Shown here piece after piece: positions 12,706 through 24,581 of a stretch of DNA of 64,000 bases. The notes under the pieces are model-generated. The model saw nothing but the letters and a program-made list of their open reading frames with translations. It searched no databases and was not told where the DNA came from. Position 1 is the stretch's first letter. The number at the start of each line of letters is the position of its first letter. This DNA is from Irpex lacteus (lineage: Eukaryota > Basidiomycota > Agaricomycetes > Polyporales > Irpicaceae), in contig MQVO02000006.1 of the NCBI GenBank assembly GCA_001986395.2, positions 186,001-250,000 of the forward strand, read 5' to 3'. The position numbers and the translations under genes were made by a program.

Positions 12706-14714
12706 TGCGTGTGTTGATTAAATATGTTTTGGAAGAGGTAGTCAGCTTTGTTTTGCGGGGTCGCCGAGAAAGCACGAGCAGCGAGGAGACGAGGGACGAG
12801 GGGAGGCTGCAAGAGTTGCTGAGTAAACACTACTTCGAGAGCCGGCACAGGCGACTACCGCCGAGAATCTGATCCGACGTGCCGGGAATCACTTTAGGAC
12901 GCCGGCGACGTCACTCGCCGGCAGGTCCACCGGGCGACAGTGCCAGTGGCCACCGCCGTGGCCGGGCAACACTCCTCGACCATGACCGAGCCAGGCTGTA
13001 GTGGCCAGCAGTCGCCCATGCCGCCTATGGATATGTGCGCGAAAATACCAAATGCTTGTCGCGCGAGGCGGTCTTCTATAACGTCAGGCATTATCCCAAT
13101 CGCGGTGTCTTACCCAGTCCACTGACCATGCTATTTCCAAGTCGCTCCCTCATGTTCCGTTATTTTAGAGGTCAATCTCGCACGAGGCCTTCTCCGTGTC
13201 GTAACCCTCGGCGGTGGTAATGGCGGTAGCAAGTCTACAACTCAGACGATGTTTTCATGTCGTCTGTCCTTCATCGGCATTGCAGCGGCATATCTTGTAC
13301 ATGCAATATTGACGTTATGCATACGTCCCGTTGTCTGCAGGAGACCTGTCAAGTTAGCGTCGGGCGAGGCTATCACTCGGTGCAGATCTCGGAGCAGTGC
13401 TGGGAAGACCGCCACAGTTCCCCTGATTGCACCTCGCTTTCTGTCCTGGATTAGTGAAGCTTTTGGTGCCAAGAGTATTCACATGCGGTAGTATCACTCT
13501 ACTCCTGGTAAACTATTCATCATGATTGGCTCTACTATTCACAGGCTATCGTAACGGGGCCACAACGGAAGATCGGAAATACTCCGAACGTCGTATCTCA
13601 CATCGATCCGAGATACATGTTCCGTTATCCACAGACCGACACAAATGGGTGGGTCTCAAGCCACGCTGACATATGTCGAGACCTTGCGTATGTTGTGCGT
13701 ATTAATAAGTCTACTACATCATCGTGTGTTCTACTCTTCCATCAACCGAGTCAATATTCACTATCACCGCATTCAGGGTTTCTCTCCCCCGCTGCAACAC
13801 GCGCAGAAATATACCAATATTATAATCATTCAGACACGGCCCCCCGGTGCGCACGGGTACGCACTAATCTTTGCTTCTCAACTTCCTTGAACATACAGCT
13901 GACGGTGCGCACGCTCTCCCCGCACCCAGGCCGACCTCACCACAGTCACCCAGTGTCTGTCTCCTCGGAAAGTTGTGATACAACATGATAATCCGATGCC
14001 CGATTCGACATGTAGCCTCATCGCGACCCGTTAGATGGCTACAATCGATAAGGCGTCATGCATTCATGTTCGACCCTCTGGGTCCCGAAAAAAAAGCCTG
14101 GCGACGACGCCGCAACGACATTATATTTGCGCTCAGATTCCGATCCAGCTATCTAGGTTACCCTTCGACTTTTCTCGCTAAGCCACAGACCATGTCCAGG
14201 TCGAACTCGGACGGTGCGCACGGGCGTAGAATTATACGACATGGGTCTGTATGGAGTCGCGAGCTGCCTGTCTGGCGTCACGCTTAGGGATGACGGGTCC
14301 TTGCTTCCTCCGCCAGCTGTCTTCTCTCTGAAGCACTCATATAGTCAGAGATCACCTTCCCACGTGATTCTAGCCACGTTTCTGGGTTTGAATCTCTGCA
14401 GTCCTGGAATTACCAGTCGCCGCGGGGTTAATGGTACCTGCCGTCGGGCCCTATTCTTCATATCCTTACATCTATCTATTCCCTCTGTCAGATTATATCC
14501 GGGCGTTTTATACCTCGAGGAACAATGCAAGGCATACATTGACCCGTGCGTGTGTACCAATGATGCTTCAGAGCAATCCCATCATTTTGTTTGCAGTTTG
14601 GGTCACTGTGCGCGAGGAAGGGGAGCTTCAGGTATTTAAACAGTGGTAAGTTTTTCGGAACAAGTTGACATTGACTCCCCCTTTCGTTCGCACTTACCTT
14701 CAGCTCCCTTACCC
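12706..14714. other. About 2 kb with no confident gene
   Basis: The bZIP promoter region and beyond contain several plus-strand frames (13035-13220, 13249-13491, 13617-13988, 13985-14287). One 13257-13454 frame is Cys-rich near its end (RCLQETCQVS). None joins convincingly to a neighbour or shows a known domain. The texture could be that of a decayed gene. The word CGGTGCGCACG recurs around 13.8-14.2 kb but no regular repeat forms. Confidence 0.45.
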
Positions 14715-15442
14715 ATGGCCGGTGGCGACATTGTCCTTCAATTTGTTTGGCCTTCCACAGACTCTCATGCCGACATGCGCACCGTGCAGATAAAGCAACT
14801 TGACGAACATGGCCAGCCACAAGATGTTTACAAGGCAAGTATAACTTCGCTCACTTTCACCCACCATAACACTGACCAAAAACCTGCCCCCCTGCCAAAG
14901 TTTTTCCATCCGCAAATCGTCGGGTCGGATTCGGGTGTGACCTACTTTCAGCGGATGAACTTTGCTACCAAACTATTCGAGGCGGCAGGGCACATAGAGT
15001 GGTCATCCAATCACAGCGCCAATGTGTATTTTGGACTCGAACGGGTAATGTCCCATTTGCATTTTGTCGCATAGACACCGAGTCCTGTATCTTTACGCGA
15101 CTCACACGTTTGACAATGGAAATTAAGGTTCCTCTCCGAGAACTTCGACGGACGAAGAAGACCACCAGCAAGTCCGTCTGACTCTCTTCCGTTATGAGAC
15201 CACCGCTTCTCGCGGCGTTGCTAACCTAAAACCGTTGGTCTTCTCTCCTTCTCGATAGATCCCGTCGATTTAAAGCAAACGGCATAGACTACAAGTGGAA
15301 GATAGCAGAGAACGGGTTCGATTTAATAGTAAGCCGTCTAATGACCCTCCCCGTCCCGCTCATACTGCCAAGGGTCCTGATATGCGCTCATTTCGCAGTG
15401 TGTCAGTACGCAGATCAGCGCGTTCGGGAGAAACGTCGCTGA
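14715..15442 (+). CDS. DUF6593-like protein
   Basis: The start MAGGDIVLQFVWPS and the blocks AGHIEWSSNHSANVYFGLE, VPLRELRRTKK and SRRFKANGIDYKWKI follow the DUF6593 plan: a beta-rich domain with an I-E-W strand, a conserved middle strand and an xYxWK strand. The family is common in agaricomycetes and has no known role. Introns are read after FGLE-R (GTAATG...AAG) and after TTSK (GTCCGT...GATAG). Between DVYK and FFHPQIV lies a 66-bp segment that could be a GC-AG intron (AAG/GCAAGT) or be retained in frame. The C-terminal run after WKIAENGFDL stays open to QYADQRVREKRR-stop. It converges on the RPABC4 gene 370 bp away. Family assignment is moderate; the gene itself is likely. Confidence 0.65.
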
Positions 15443-15812
15443 ATGGTCCAACGAGACATCGTCATTACGAGTCGCAGAACGATTCGAACCAATTTTGGAC
15501 CGTGTGGTAGTGACTTGTATTCTTAATCTGTGGATGCGGCGGACGGCTGCAGGGTGGTAATGGACTGTGTGATTGATTGCTTTCGTGTCGTATATCCCCC
15601 GGACTAAGCTCCATGATGTTTTTAATCTATGTGTATTTTTCTCGTTTCATGCTATTAGCACATATTTTGAGTTTGATTAGGGTATTGACGTTACGCCGAT
15701 CAGGAGAGTATGCGGTGAAACATACATATGTGTCATAAACGGCCCTTCTTAGCAACCCTTGAGCCAAGAAAGCCGTTCAATCTAAGGTGGCGGGGGAAGA
15801 AAGGAAGCGGCG

Positions 15813-16136
15813 TCATCGCGCCTCAAACTGGACCACTGTAATGAGGGTATGGATGAGAGGTCGTACGACCGTAATGTATATGGTACGCACTTCTCTTTGT
15901 TCTGTTCTTGTACATTATACGATGACCGCACTCTCTGCACCTGATAGGCTCACGAGGCTTGATCTCGTTCTTCGCATTGCAGTCTGGGGTGCGGAGGCTG
16001 GGTTCATTTCCGCAGTAGAGGGTTTAGCACGGAAAGGCTACTCACCAGCACATAGATAGATCATCTCCTGCCGAGGCTGTGACTGGTATCCTGCTCCGCC
16101 GCTCGCGCTGGCATACGGGTTCTGCTGCGAGCTCAT
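15813..16136 (-). CDS. rpc10: RNA polymerases I, II and III shared subunit RPABC4 (Rpb12/Rpc10)
   Basis: This small zinc-ribbon subunit is common to the three nuclear RNA polymerases and is needed for assembly of the Rpb3-side subcomplex. Three exons join cleanly: a Ser/Gly/Gln N-terminus starting [14 protein letters not shown] and reaching EMIYLCA; then [20 protein letters not shown] and [11 protein letters not shown]; then MVQFEAR and stop. The Zn ligands CADC and CREC are 13 residues apart, and the C-terminal KRTKRMVQFEAR-type signature is intact (here KNRTKR). Total length is about 68 residues, normal for the family. Introns split codons at A/D (GTGAGT) and at the M of MVQF (GTGCGT). The ATG at 16136 is the first in frame. 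Confidence 0.95.
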
Positions 16137-17152
16137 GGTGGCGGTCGAGAACAAAGGTTGTGTAACCGTATTTGGTCATGTAGCAGTCATCAAACTTCCA
16201 TGAACATTAGACGCCCGGGTATGCGTGCCCCATCCTCTGGCTCAGCCTGAGTGTTCTGACTGGCGTCGACGTCGGCGAAAAGGCGATTTTATTACATAGC
16301 TACTGATGAATCTTCAATCGCGACTCCAGGGTCGCAAAGAACTTCGTTGCCTCGAGATGTCTCTTCTCTGTCGATCCTCGTTTGATGTTGCGACATATAT
16401 GACTGTAATCTCGCTGTTACGATCATAATCCGCTGGCCAAGCGTGAAACAAGCTCCCGACACCAGGCGGGTTACCTCGACGTAAAATACGCTGCTGTGGC
16501 AGTCGTGTCGCTCCTGATAACAACGCACCTTGGTGATATTGATGCTGCTTGTCTTGATCACGAAGAGAGTTATTTACTGGCAGCCGCATGTTGATTCCAC
16601 TCCCCAGCCGCCATCATATCCCCCCGACCTTGGGGGAATGCCTTGGTGACGAGAGCATTCGAGAGCGATTCCAGGGACAACAACGAGCTTTGTCGGACAT
16701 CGCCCGCAGCGAGCGGCAACAGTACGGTAACCAAGCACGAGGCGCCGAACCGGCCTAATTGTACGGTAGCTGAGGACAAGTGCTGCACTTGGAACGTTGC
16801 CGTCCACAGGTCAACATCGCCTTGTCGACCTGGGGCTTATCGACCGGTGATAGGTATAGGATTAGATGATTTGTTTCGCATGATATTGTATTCTGATTGT
16901 CTCCAGTATTGTCTTGTCCAAGGTACGCCCAATCAGCCAACAACGCCCGGTGCAGGAGACCTTGACATGCACAATACCTGTTCGGCCCATGGCAACCACT
17001 GCTTTCACGCCCGCACCGTTTCCAAGGTGTTATAAGTGTTTCCTTCCAACTCTTATTATAAACAGCAGAGGCTCTGCAGGACAACAGGATCGCCCTTTGG
17101 CTTTCTTCCCTCGCCACCTCCGCAAGTTGGCTTTCCCTGTTTCTCTGCCGCG
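16137..17152. other. Shared upstream region between two divergent genes
   Basis: About 1 kb separates the RPABC4 start from the Ser-rich gene start at 17153. Minus frames of up to 120 codons (16755-17117, 16314-16589) look non-coding. I see no clear TATA element for either gene. Confidence 0.4.
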
Positions 17153-18091
17153 ATGGCCACCACCCTCCCTTCTTTCGTGGAGCTCATGGCTTCCCTCGGT
17201 CTCGAGAATAACAGCAAGGAACAGGCGAATGAACACTCCTTAAGCAGGCATTCCCGCTCATCGTCTTATTCCTCAACGTGCTCTTTCACCTCGCAATCTT
17301 CGAGCAGCGCAGTAACCTCACAAGCTGAGTGGTCTGCCGATACCTCGCCGCGTATCATCGTCTCTCCCGACTCTCCTATGGAAATGGTGGACCATGATCG
17401 AAGGCGCTATCATCGTGCCAGGTTTTCTCCATATACTCCTGCGATTGTGAGTGGCGATGACTTTTCTGGCTTGCATGACTCTAAATGTTATATCTCTATA
17501 CAGTCGCACACCCGCCGAGTCAGTCTCCCCAACGTTGCGAAAGAAGAGGGTATTCGGGTAAGCTTTTAGCTCGTCATCATTTAATTACGCAGTTTCATTG
17601 AGATATCAACGGGCGTTTAGTCTCATTCAATGTCTCCCCGCTCTGGCTCTCCCTCGCACAACGTCGCCCGTCGCTCGTCGACGCTCAGCCTGTCATCTGG
17701 CCGTCGCCCAGAAAAACTGGTCCTCGATCACGACTACATGGCAAATACCCCCATTTCCACGTTTCTACGACGGAAAACTCCGCAGTCGTCTCCAATATCT
17801 CCAACATTCCCGCACCGCCGCAAACGTTCATCAAGTCCCTCTCTCCCCGTCTCCATCCCAACCCTCCCAACGTTTTGTTTTCCCTTGCAACCTACCCTTG
17901 TTTCTGGTAGCGTCTCTTCGGACACAGATGATGAAGTCATGTCCGACGCATCGTCCACTCATCTGGACGTTGAGAGCTCCAAGCGCAAGCTGCGTTCAAG
18001 GAAAATAGCAAACAAGAAGGATGTCAGTTACCGCCGTCCTCGAAGCAGTAACAATTGTTACACCAAGCATCGCTTGACTCCGTTGGAGTGA
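17153..18091 (+). CDS. Ser-rich disordered protein, unknown function
   Basis: Three exons give a protein of about 240-250 residues starting MATTLPSFVELMASLGLE, a short amphipathic start that looks conserved. A long Ser-rich run follows (SRHSRSSSYSS...), then a PRIIVSPDSPMEM stretch. After GTGAGT...ATACAG comes SHTRRVSLPNVAKEEGIR, and after GTAAGC...TTTAG comes SHSMSPRSGSPSHNVARRSS, continuing to a basic tail SSKRKLRSRKIANKKD. RRVSLP and RRSST resemble basophilic kinase sites, and the KRKLRSRK cluster could act in nuclear import. No folded domain is visible. I do not recognise the family. The stop at 18091 follows HRLTPLE. Confidence 0.72.
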
Positions 18092-18605
18092 TTCACATTA
18101 TTCTTATTTATTCTACATCACGCAAACTTGTATTATCGTCCGCTTTTCTCTTCCTGCAGATCTGTTGTTCTGCTTGTGTATTCATACTTCATAGCACGTC
18201 CGTCGACGTGTGATTTTTTATATCTTGGGATTTGCGTTGCTTCTGGTGCTCTGAGTCTTGCTATCGCTTTCAAGGGTTTCTTTGCAAGCTCAATACCCTT
18301 CACACTCTTTACTCGTTTACACTCGGACGATACGGACTCCTCAGTAGCCACCTACCCATCCACCCCCTTTTCGGAACGACCGTGATGGTTTTTTCGTCCA
18401 TTCGTCGTCTTCACAACTCCCTTTGTTAGCCTGACACAACGGACCATCGCTTTTACTTGTCTCCGATAATTTTGTCGGCGGCGCATTTCACTGTCATTTC
18501 TGGCGCACTGATATATAAAGATGTCTCACTCTCTCCCAAGTAGCGTAAACAGATTGTAGTATTCGATCCAATCATATCCAGTGTATAGAAACCAGTAAAC
18601 CTCAA
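18092..18605. other. Convergent gap, no gene seen
   Basis: Presumed 3' UTR sequence of the two converging genes. A plus frame at 18128-18385 is hydrophobic in part, but it has no supported start context or partner exon. Confidence 0.45.
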
Positions 18606-19898
18606 TCAGTCGTGCGCTTCCTCGTCAGTGCCGGGGCAATTGTTCTCCATATCTTCCTGATCTTCGTAGTCGGTCCCGCACCAGAAACAATAAGCGTAGC
18701 GACGACGCAGGTAGTCTAGGACCAGCTGGAGACGATCTGCCGCCTGTATTTCCAACGAATCAGACCCGAAAGACAACTGTACAGAGGCATGAGGAAACAT
18801 ACGCCTAGGCGCAAGAATTGTGCAGCTTCTTTGAGGTCTTCTTCGGAGTATGTTAGGGTATTAAGGGCTGGCTTCTTGGTCTCACCGCCTTCATCCTCTA
18901 GGGGACTTGCAAGGGGCTGCAACGCGTCCGCCTTCATGCGCGCCTTCAACCGGCCCTCAATACTGTTGTCATGCTGCTGGCGCTGCAAAGCATACACAAC
19001 ATCCGGGTCTTCCAAGGCGTCGATAAAGCCATGGGGGAAGGTCTCCGGGTTGTTAGGATTCAACCACAGAACATTGAACTAAAGAAATGAGTCCACGGTA
19101 ACATCAACAACCATTAATACGAAGAAGGTTAGAGCAGTAAGGGTCGTACCTCACGACCGGCTTTCTCGTCGAGAGTAACGCAGGTTCTTTGTGCAGGTCC
19201 TAAGCGACCTTCTGCGCGACGTTCCTCGTATTGTTGACGAGCGCGGTCGCGGAAGTCGGTGTGATCACGATCTTCTACCATCTTCGCCATCTTGGCAAGT
19301 CGCTCCGCCGCACTAGGAGAAGCAGCACGCTTGCTACCTAAGCCGATACCTTTCTTGCCTACGGAAGCTTCTCAGCCGATGCGAATTCTCATAGTCCGAT
19401 AGATCACCTACCAGCCCATTCGTTCAACGGAAGGGGTACCGTCCTGTGCTGAGTATGCGGAGGTGTTTCCGATCTACCTCGAAAAATGGTTTCTTCGCCA
19501 TCTGGTTCTGGGGCAGCCTCGTTGCGAGGAGAAGCAACGTTGATTGCAGGTTTGTTTGAACTTGAAGTCAGTTCAGCAGCACTACTCTGCCCTAAAGCCT
19601 GACCGGGCTTAAACCCCATCTTCATCATCATCGCCAAAGCTTTGTTCTTCGGTGCTCCGTCTTCGCCTGCATCCTCCTTCGCCCGTTCGAAGAGACTAGT
19701 GCTCAGTCCTTCGGCACGCGACTCCTGCTCAAGCTCACGTCGACTACGCTTCCTGTTCTGCTCATTTCTAAGAGTCGCTCTTCGTTGCTCTTCTTTTCTG
19801 CGTTCGGAATATGTCTTTACACCAGAAGATGTCGTTGACGAGCTTGCTAGTTGCGCGAGGAACTTGTCGGAGAGATAGTCGTCTTCGTCGTCAGACAT
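18606..19898 (-). CDS. G-patch domain protein, GPATCH11-like with DUF4187 C-terminus
   Basis: This is likely a nuclear, splicing-associated G-patch protein; such proteins activate DEAH helicases. The first exon opens MSDDEDDYLSDKFLAQL, has an Arg/Glu-rich coiled coil (about residues 30-65) and then the G-patch beginning MMMKMGFKPGQALGQS (about 90-106). The domain resumes as PLPLNEWAGR, and across an intron GIGLGSKRA. Later exons hold DFRDRARQQYEERRAEGR, a Leu/Asp-rich DUF4187-like region and a C-terminal YAYCFWCGTDYEDQEDMENN segment. That segment contains the CxxC and C motif typical of GPATCH11 relatives, followed by CPGTDEEAHD-stop. Domain order and the Cys motif match CCDC75/GPATCH11. The initiator at 19898 is the only upstream Met in frame. 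Confidence 0.88.
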
Positions 19899-20388
19899 AA
19901 CTTGAATTCCTCTGCGTCAATAGCTGAGGCGCTTATCTAGTTACTTCTACTAGTAGTGATACACTCACAACCTGGAGCTTTGAATTTTCATCCCAGTCTC
20001 ACATCCACGGGCAATCGATCCATCCAGCAACAATCCCATTAATATGTCGTTAAAGGTATCGTTCCAATTCGTATCCGAGAATTTATGTCGAAAAGTGTGT
20101 AGACGACAATGCGAACGATGTGTCAGTCGCGAAGGAGAAGAGAATTAGCGACGGCACCAGACCGAAGCAATAAAATGCGATACATGGCAAACATCGTTAC
20201 AGTAGAACGTATGAAGTACTTGCAAGGACGAAGCCGAAAGAATATGACACCAGTTCGCGAGTCGAAAGCTCATGGGTAGTTTTTTCCAGTACCAACAAGG
20301 CAGCGAGGGAACAGAACAGTGTGAAATATAAAGTGGGGACCCGAACGGTTACACATGCACACATCCAATTCTTCAGCCAGATGCGCAT
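19899..20388. other. Intergenic between two minus-strand genes
   Basis: Promoter region of the G-patch gene and 3' flank of the RRM gene. A 63-codon minus frame directly abuts the RRM stop and looks like 3' UTR sequence. Confidence 0.45.
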
Positions 20389-21614
20389 TTAAGCAGCAGC
20401 AGGGGCATCGGCGATGGGAGCGGGAGCGGGAGCAGGAGCGGGAGCGGCGACTTCTTGACCTTCAGCGGCCCCTTCAGCCTCCTCAGCCTCGGTCTTCTGG
20501 GAGTTGACGGCTACCTTGACGGCGATGGGCCTGCCGCCAATCTCCTTGCCTTGAAGAGTCTCGATCGCCTTCTTCTGTTCCTCTTCACTGCCGACGTCGA
20601 CGAATCCGTAGCCCTTGCTCCTCCTGGGCTTGCCCCAGCGACGGCGAACAATGCGAGCATTGACAACTTTGATGCCGGCGTCGGTGAAGATCTTGCTGAG
20701 TTCCTCCTCGTTGACATCGAATCCGATGTTGGCAACGAATACCATTGTCGTAGAGGGTTCGCCGGTCGGTTCCTCGCCGGCGGGGCGGGGAGGACGAGGT
20801 GCTCGAGGCTTGCGCTGGCGAGGCTTCTTGGCCTCACCTTCGGCGGCAGTCTCGCCCGCAGGCACCAAGGCACCCTCGTTAGCCGATGCCTCCCCGTCGG
20901 TGGCAGCCTTCTTCTTGGGCTTGCGCTACCGTGATAGCGTGAGTTACTGTTCTGAGATATGAAACAATTCTTGCAACATACCTTGCTCTTCTTGGCTTTC
21001 TTAGGCTTAGCACCCTCGTCGTCAGCGGGTGTGGCACCGCCCTCGACAGGAACGACGGCGCCGTTGGCCTCGGCTTCAGTAACCTCGCCGGGGACACTCT
21101 TGCTGCCGCGCCTGTTCTGCTTTCTCTTGGGTTTCTTCTCCTTCTTAGCCTCCTTCTGATCAGCCGGCTTTGCGATCTCGACGATCACAGTGCGACCGTC
21201 GAGCTCCTTCTGGTGCAGCTGCTCGACAGCCTTCTGCGCAGCTTCTGCGCTGGACAGGGCGACGAAGCCATAGCCCGCTGAGCGTGTCCCGCGAAGGATC
21301 ACCTGAGCTGAGAGACTTTTGGGGAGAGGGATGGTCAACACGTGTTGGATCGCGTGGCGGCAGCGCATACAAACAGCAATGAGACTTACATGTCGTCCTG
21401 AACAGGCGCGAAGAACGCCTTCAGCCCTTCATCCGTGGTAGAGTACGCAAGATTTCCAGCAAAAACCTGAGAAAGAGAGGAGGAAAATGAGTGCTCCTGT
21501 GCCACGTCAACACGACTGCGCGCGTACTTTGAAGCCTGGTGTCTCGTCAACCTTCTCTTGCGCAGCCGGAGGCACGCCGTTCTCGGTGACAGGGGCGGCG
21601 GGGGCTTCAGACAT
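20389..21614 (-). CDS. Two-RRM RNA-binding protein with basic and Ala/Pro-rich linkers
   Basis: This is an RNA-binding protein, abundant-gene-like in codon use. Exon 1 is MSEAPAAPVTENGVPP through ETPGFK. RRM1 then spans exons 2-3: VFAGNLAYSTTDEGL (RNP2) and GTRSAGYGFVALSS (RNP1). A Lys/Arg-rich linker follows (KKEKKPKRKQNRRGSK, later KKPRQRKPRAPRPPRP). RRM2 has MVFVANIGFDVNEEEL (RNP2) and RRSKGYGFVDVGSEEE (RNP1). The C-terminus is an acidic Glu stretch and (AP)n from a GGAGCG-type hexamer repeat at about 20405-20450. It ends PIADAPAAA-stop. Introns follow FK, DD(I) and KAKKSK. The layout recalls nucleolin/Nsr1-like two-RRM proteins, but there is no GAR tail, so I name only the domains. It diverges from the GH128 gene. 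Confidence 0.88.
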
Positions 21615-22382
21615 TGGGGAACAGGGAACTGGTGGAGGAGTGAGCGTTGAAATGAACTCGAGTGAACCGGTTTCTTCGTGTCAAACTTGGGGGTTGAGGA
21701 AAAAGAGGAGAACTGGCTGGACGCCTGATTTTTGATAGCTGGAGAAACTCCGCTCTACAATATTATTACGTCGTCGCCATGGCTGCCTCACGGCTTCAAC
21801 TCTCGAGGCTGTTCTCAACAATTATCTCAACAATCACCATCTGTTACAGCCGTCTATGTAACACGCCCAGGCCGTAGCACAGGCTGCACAGCGCGCATCA
21901 AGGCCGCCGAGCGCACACTTTATTGTAAATGAGAGATGATTTACACGTTCAGGATCGGCATTGATTATGCGGGAGATGCTCGCGCTCGTCGTCGAGGGCG
22001 TTGCCGCCGCTGCCCCCACCGTCGAGCAAGCCCCCCTCGCCCGCCGTGAACGTTCTGCCACCAAGCCTGGCGGTGCGTTGACATGCGTCCGTGTTCTGAC
22101 TTGCCATCTGATGACAAGCGGGGCAGAAATAAATATTTATAAAAATACTTTTTGTGATGGCGTTGCCTTCTTGGCGGATTATCTAAGCGCATATATACCG
22201 CCCACGTTAAACGGCCATAGCGACCCGCCCTTTTCTCTCCGCCCTCATCGTCGTCCTCGTCCCCGTCCTTGTCGTCGCTGTCGTCCTCTGGCTGCGTCCT
22301 CACACTCTTTTTGTCCCGACTCTCGTTCTCGTCAACCCCCGAAACCCCCTCCCTCCAGCTTTACTTGCTAGCTCGCGCCGCC
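21615..22382. promoter_or_regulatory. Divergent promoter region, RRM gene / GH128 gene
   Basis: A 768-bp region lies between the two start codons. AT-rich TATA-like words occur at about 22129-22148 and 22189-22198 (GCATATATACC), the latter about 190 bp before the GH128 ATG. CT-rich tracts fill 22220-22370, as is common just upstream of highly expressed basidiomycete genes. Confidence 0.45.
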
Positions 22383-23779
22383 ATGGCCGCCATGAAACTT
22401 CTCAACCTTTTTGCTGTCATCTCTCTCGCGCTTTTCGCGTCAAACTTCAACACTCCCGTCAACGCGCTCTCCACTGGTTTTGCGCGCGAGCATCATCTTA
22501 ACCGCCAGCTCGCTCACGAGGCTGTAGCTCGTCGCAGCACCAACAACAGCGTCAAGCGCGCTTCTAACAAGCGTTGCAAGCCCAAGCCTTCTTCTGCCTC
22601 TCCCTCTCAAACCTCGCTCATCGTTATTGAGACTTCGTCCCATGCGGCAGCAACCAGCTCCCCTGCGCCCGCCAAGACCACCCCACACACGACTCAGGCT
22701 ACAACCACCGCCAAGCCACCCGCTCAAACTGGTTCAAGTGGCGGTTCCGCACCTGTTTCTGGCGGTGGCAGTGGATGCAACGGCAAGAAACTCGGTATTG
22801 CATTGGACGGTTGGCCTACTAGCGTTCTCAACCAGCTCGCAAACAGCAATGCCGGCTGGTAAGTAATCAAGTCATAGCTGTTAGGTTCAGCTCATTCAAT
22901 AGCCTTGATTCTGTGTAGTGTTCACAACTGGAGCCCGTGGAAAGGCGACTATCCCGCTGGACTGGCGTTCGCACCCATGCTGTGGGGTGACAAGCAGATC
23001 GGCCCGTGGAACCAACTCATTACCGGTAACGGTAACGGTGCTTATGCCTTGAGCTTCAACGAGTATGTTGTGCTATAATTTTCGGCCAAACCTACTTACT
23101 CATTTATTATCAGGCCCGATCAGAGTGGACAGAGCAACATGACCCCTGATCACGCAGTCCAGCTTTGGTGGCAGTATATGGAGCCCAAGAAGAACCAGGG
23201 CTACAGGCTTGTGTCGCCTGCTACCACCAACTCTCCCGCTGGCCTTGACTGGCAAAAGAAGTTCTTCGAGCTTTGCGGCTCTTGCACGGTGCGTTCGTCT
23301 CTCCGCTAAAGCATGTGCAGGTATTCATTGTTACCCCCAGATTCATGCAGCAGGAATCCACGTCTACTCCACTGATCCCCAGACTACCATCTCCGTCGTT
23401 GAACAGCTGAACTCTATCTCCGGAAAGCCCGTTGTTATCCTCGAGAACGGTGATCAGGTGTGTTGATTTGCGACTCTGTCAATTAGATCTGACTGATGAG
23501 TGTATATCAGAACTTCGGCAGTGGAGGCCAAGACGACTCGAACGGTGTCTGGCAATATTGGACCACCGTCATGAAGTACGTTAAGACAAGCGACAAGGTT
23601 GAATCCATCTTCCCTTTCTGTATGTCTTTCTCGCGATCAATGATTGGCACATCCACTGATAAGTTGCGGTCGTAGCCTTCGTTAAGGGTGAGGCCGGTGT
23701 CAACCAGCTTAACTCTGCCTTCGACGGCAGCGGCAAGCTCAACGACCTCGGCAACTACTTCGCTTTCGGCGACTGGTAA
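22383..23779 (+). CDS. Secreted glycoside hydrolase, GH128-like beta-1,3-glucanase (Asl1/Glyco_hydro_cc)
   Basis: This is likely an extracellular or wall-bound glucan hydrolase. A signal peptide (MKLLNLFAVISLALFASNF, with Met at 22383 or 22392) is followed by a dibasic-rich propeptide-like stretch. A Ser/Thr/Pro linker (about residues 75-155) comes next, then a Gly/Ser spacer and the catalytic domain from CNGKKLGIALDGW. The TIM-barrel blocks are HNWSPWKGDY, FAPMLWGD, ALSFNEPDQSGQ (acid/base Glu in NEP) and KPVVILENGDQ (candidate nucleophile Glu). It ends YFAFGDW-stop. Six or so exons are joined by 50-60-bp introns. The long O-glycosylatable linker suggests wall attachment. Family is strong from NEP and overall order; substrate is inferred. 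Confidence 0.87.
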
Positions 23780-24581
23780 TCTTGTGCGGTTCATCTCTTC
23801 GATCCTGTCCGCTGCAGCCTGGTCTTGCATGCAGCGCCTCTCTCGTATATCTTTTCTCATCTCTTAGTCTCAGTCATGGAGCATGTCACTCATGTCATAT
23901 ACCCGCAAATGCTTCACAGTTTGGCGGGCCTAGTGCTCGTCCATTGAGTATCTTCGCACATTACTGCAATTGATTTGTAAATTCCTGCATCGTATTGTTC
24001 TTGAATCTCATGACGCTTGCCGTCGCTACTTTGGTCTTATTTCTCTCCAACGACTTGATATCAAGAAGGGTCACGCGTCCTTGAGCTGGCGACCATATGT
24101 ACAAGTAGCCGGGTACCTGGATGTCGACGTTTGTGAACATCGTGGTCAGATCTCTCCCTTCATGGTTCCTGACCTGAGCGGTCTCGGTTGTCTGAAATGA
24201 AAGGTAATGAGGGGACAGATAAGCTCGTCGTCGTTGGTCCTTGTGGATGTTTACTACGTACGACACTCCCGAATCTTTGGGTACGGGAACCCAAGTGCAC
24301 AACGAAAAGATCTCCGAGGAGTTCATCGTCCGACGAGTTTTGAATCGCGAGCTCGGCTATCTCACGCAATATGTGCCAGATTTGTGCTAGCTTATGAATC
24401 GCTGAGATGCATTTCCGAGAAGCACCGTTACGACCGTGCAAGCTTCGTCAGTCTCATCCTGCGTCTCTGCTACTCACTGCTCAGACGCATTGACCGCAGC
24501 CTGTTCCGCGCAACGGTGAATCACCAAGTATCTTCAAGTCAGAGGTGGCAAGAAACATACAGGCCGTCGGGACCGTTCACC
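23780..24581. other. Intergenic gap
   Basis: 3' flank of the GH128 gene and promoter of the Pxp2-like gene. Minus frames at 23961-24326 and 24160-24441 have partly protein-like texture, but no start, splice pair or domain makes them convincing. Confidence 0.4.

Noticed and set aside
20511..21368. 285-codon minus-strand frame over the RRM gene
   Set aside because: Right strand, but it reads through an intron and continues in a wrong frame after the first RRM; the spliced frame gives the second RRM.
23961..24441. Overlapping minus frames with partly protein-like sequence (CISAIHKLAQIWHILREIAE and QVPGYLYIWSPAQ)
   Set aside because: No consistent start or splice phase, and they lie in the 3' flank and promoter of two plus-strand genes; left as a possibility only.
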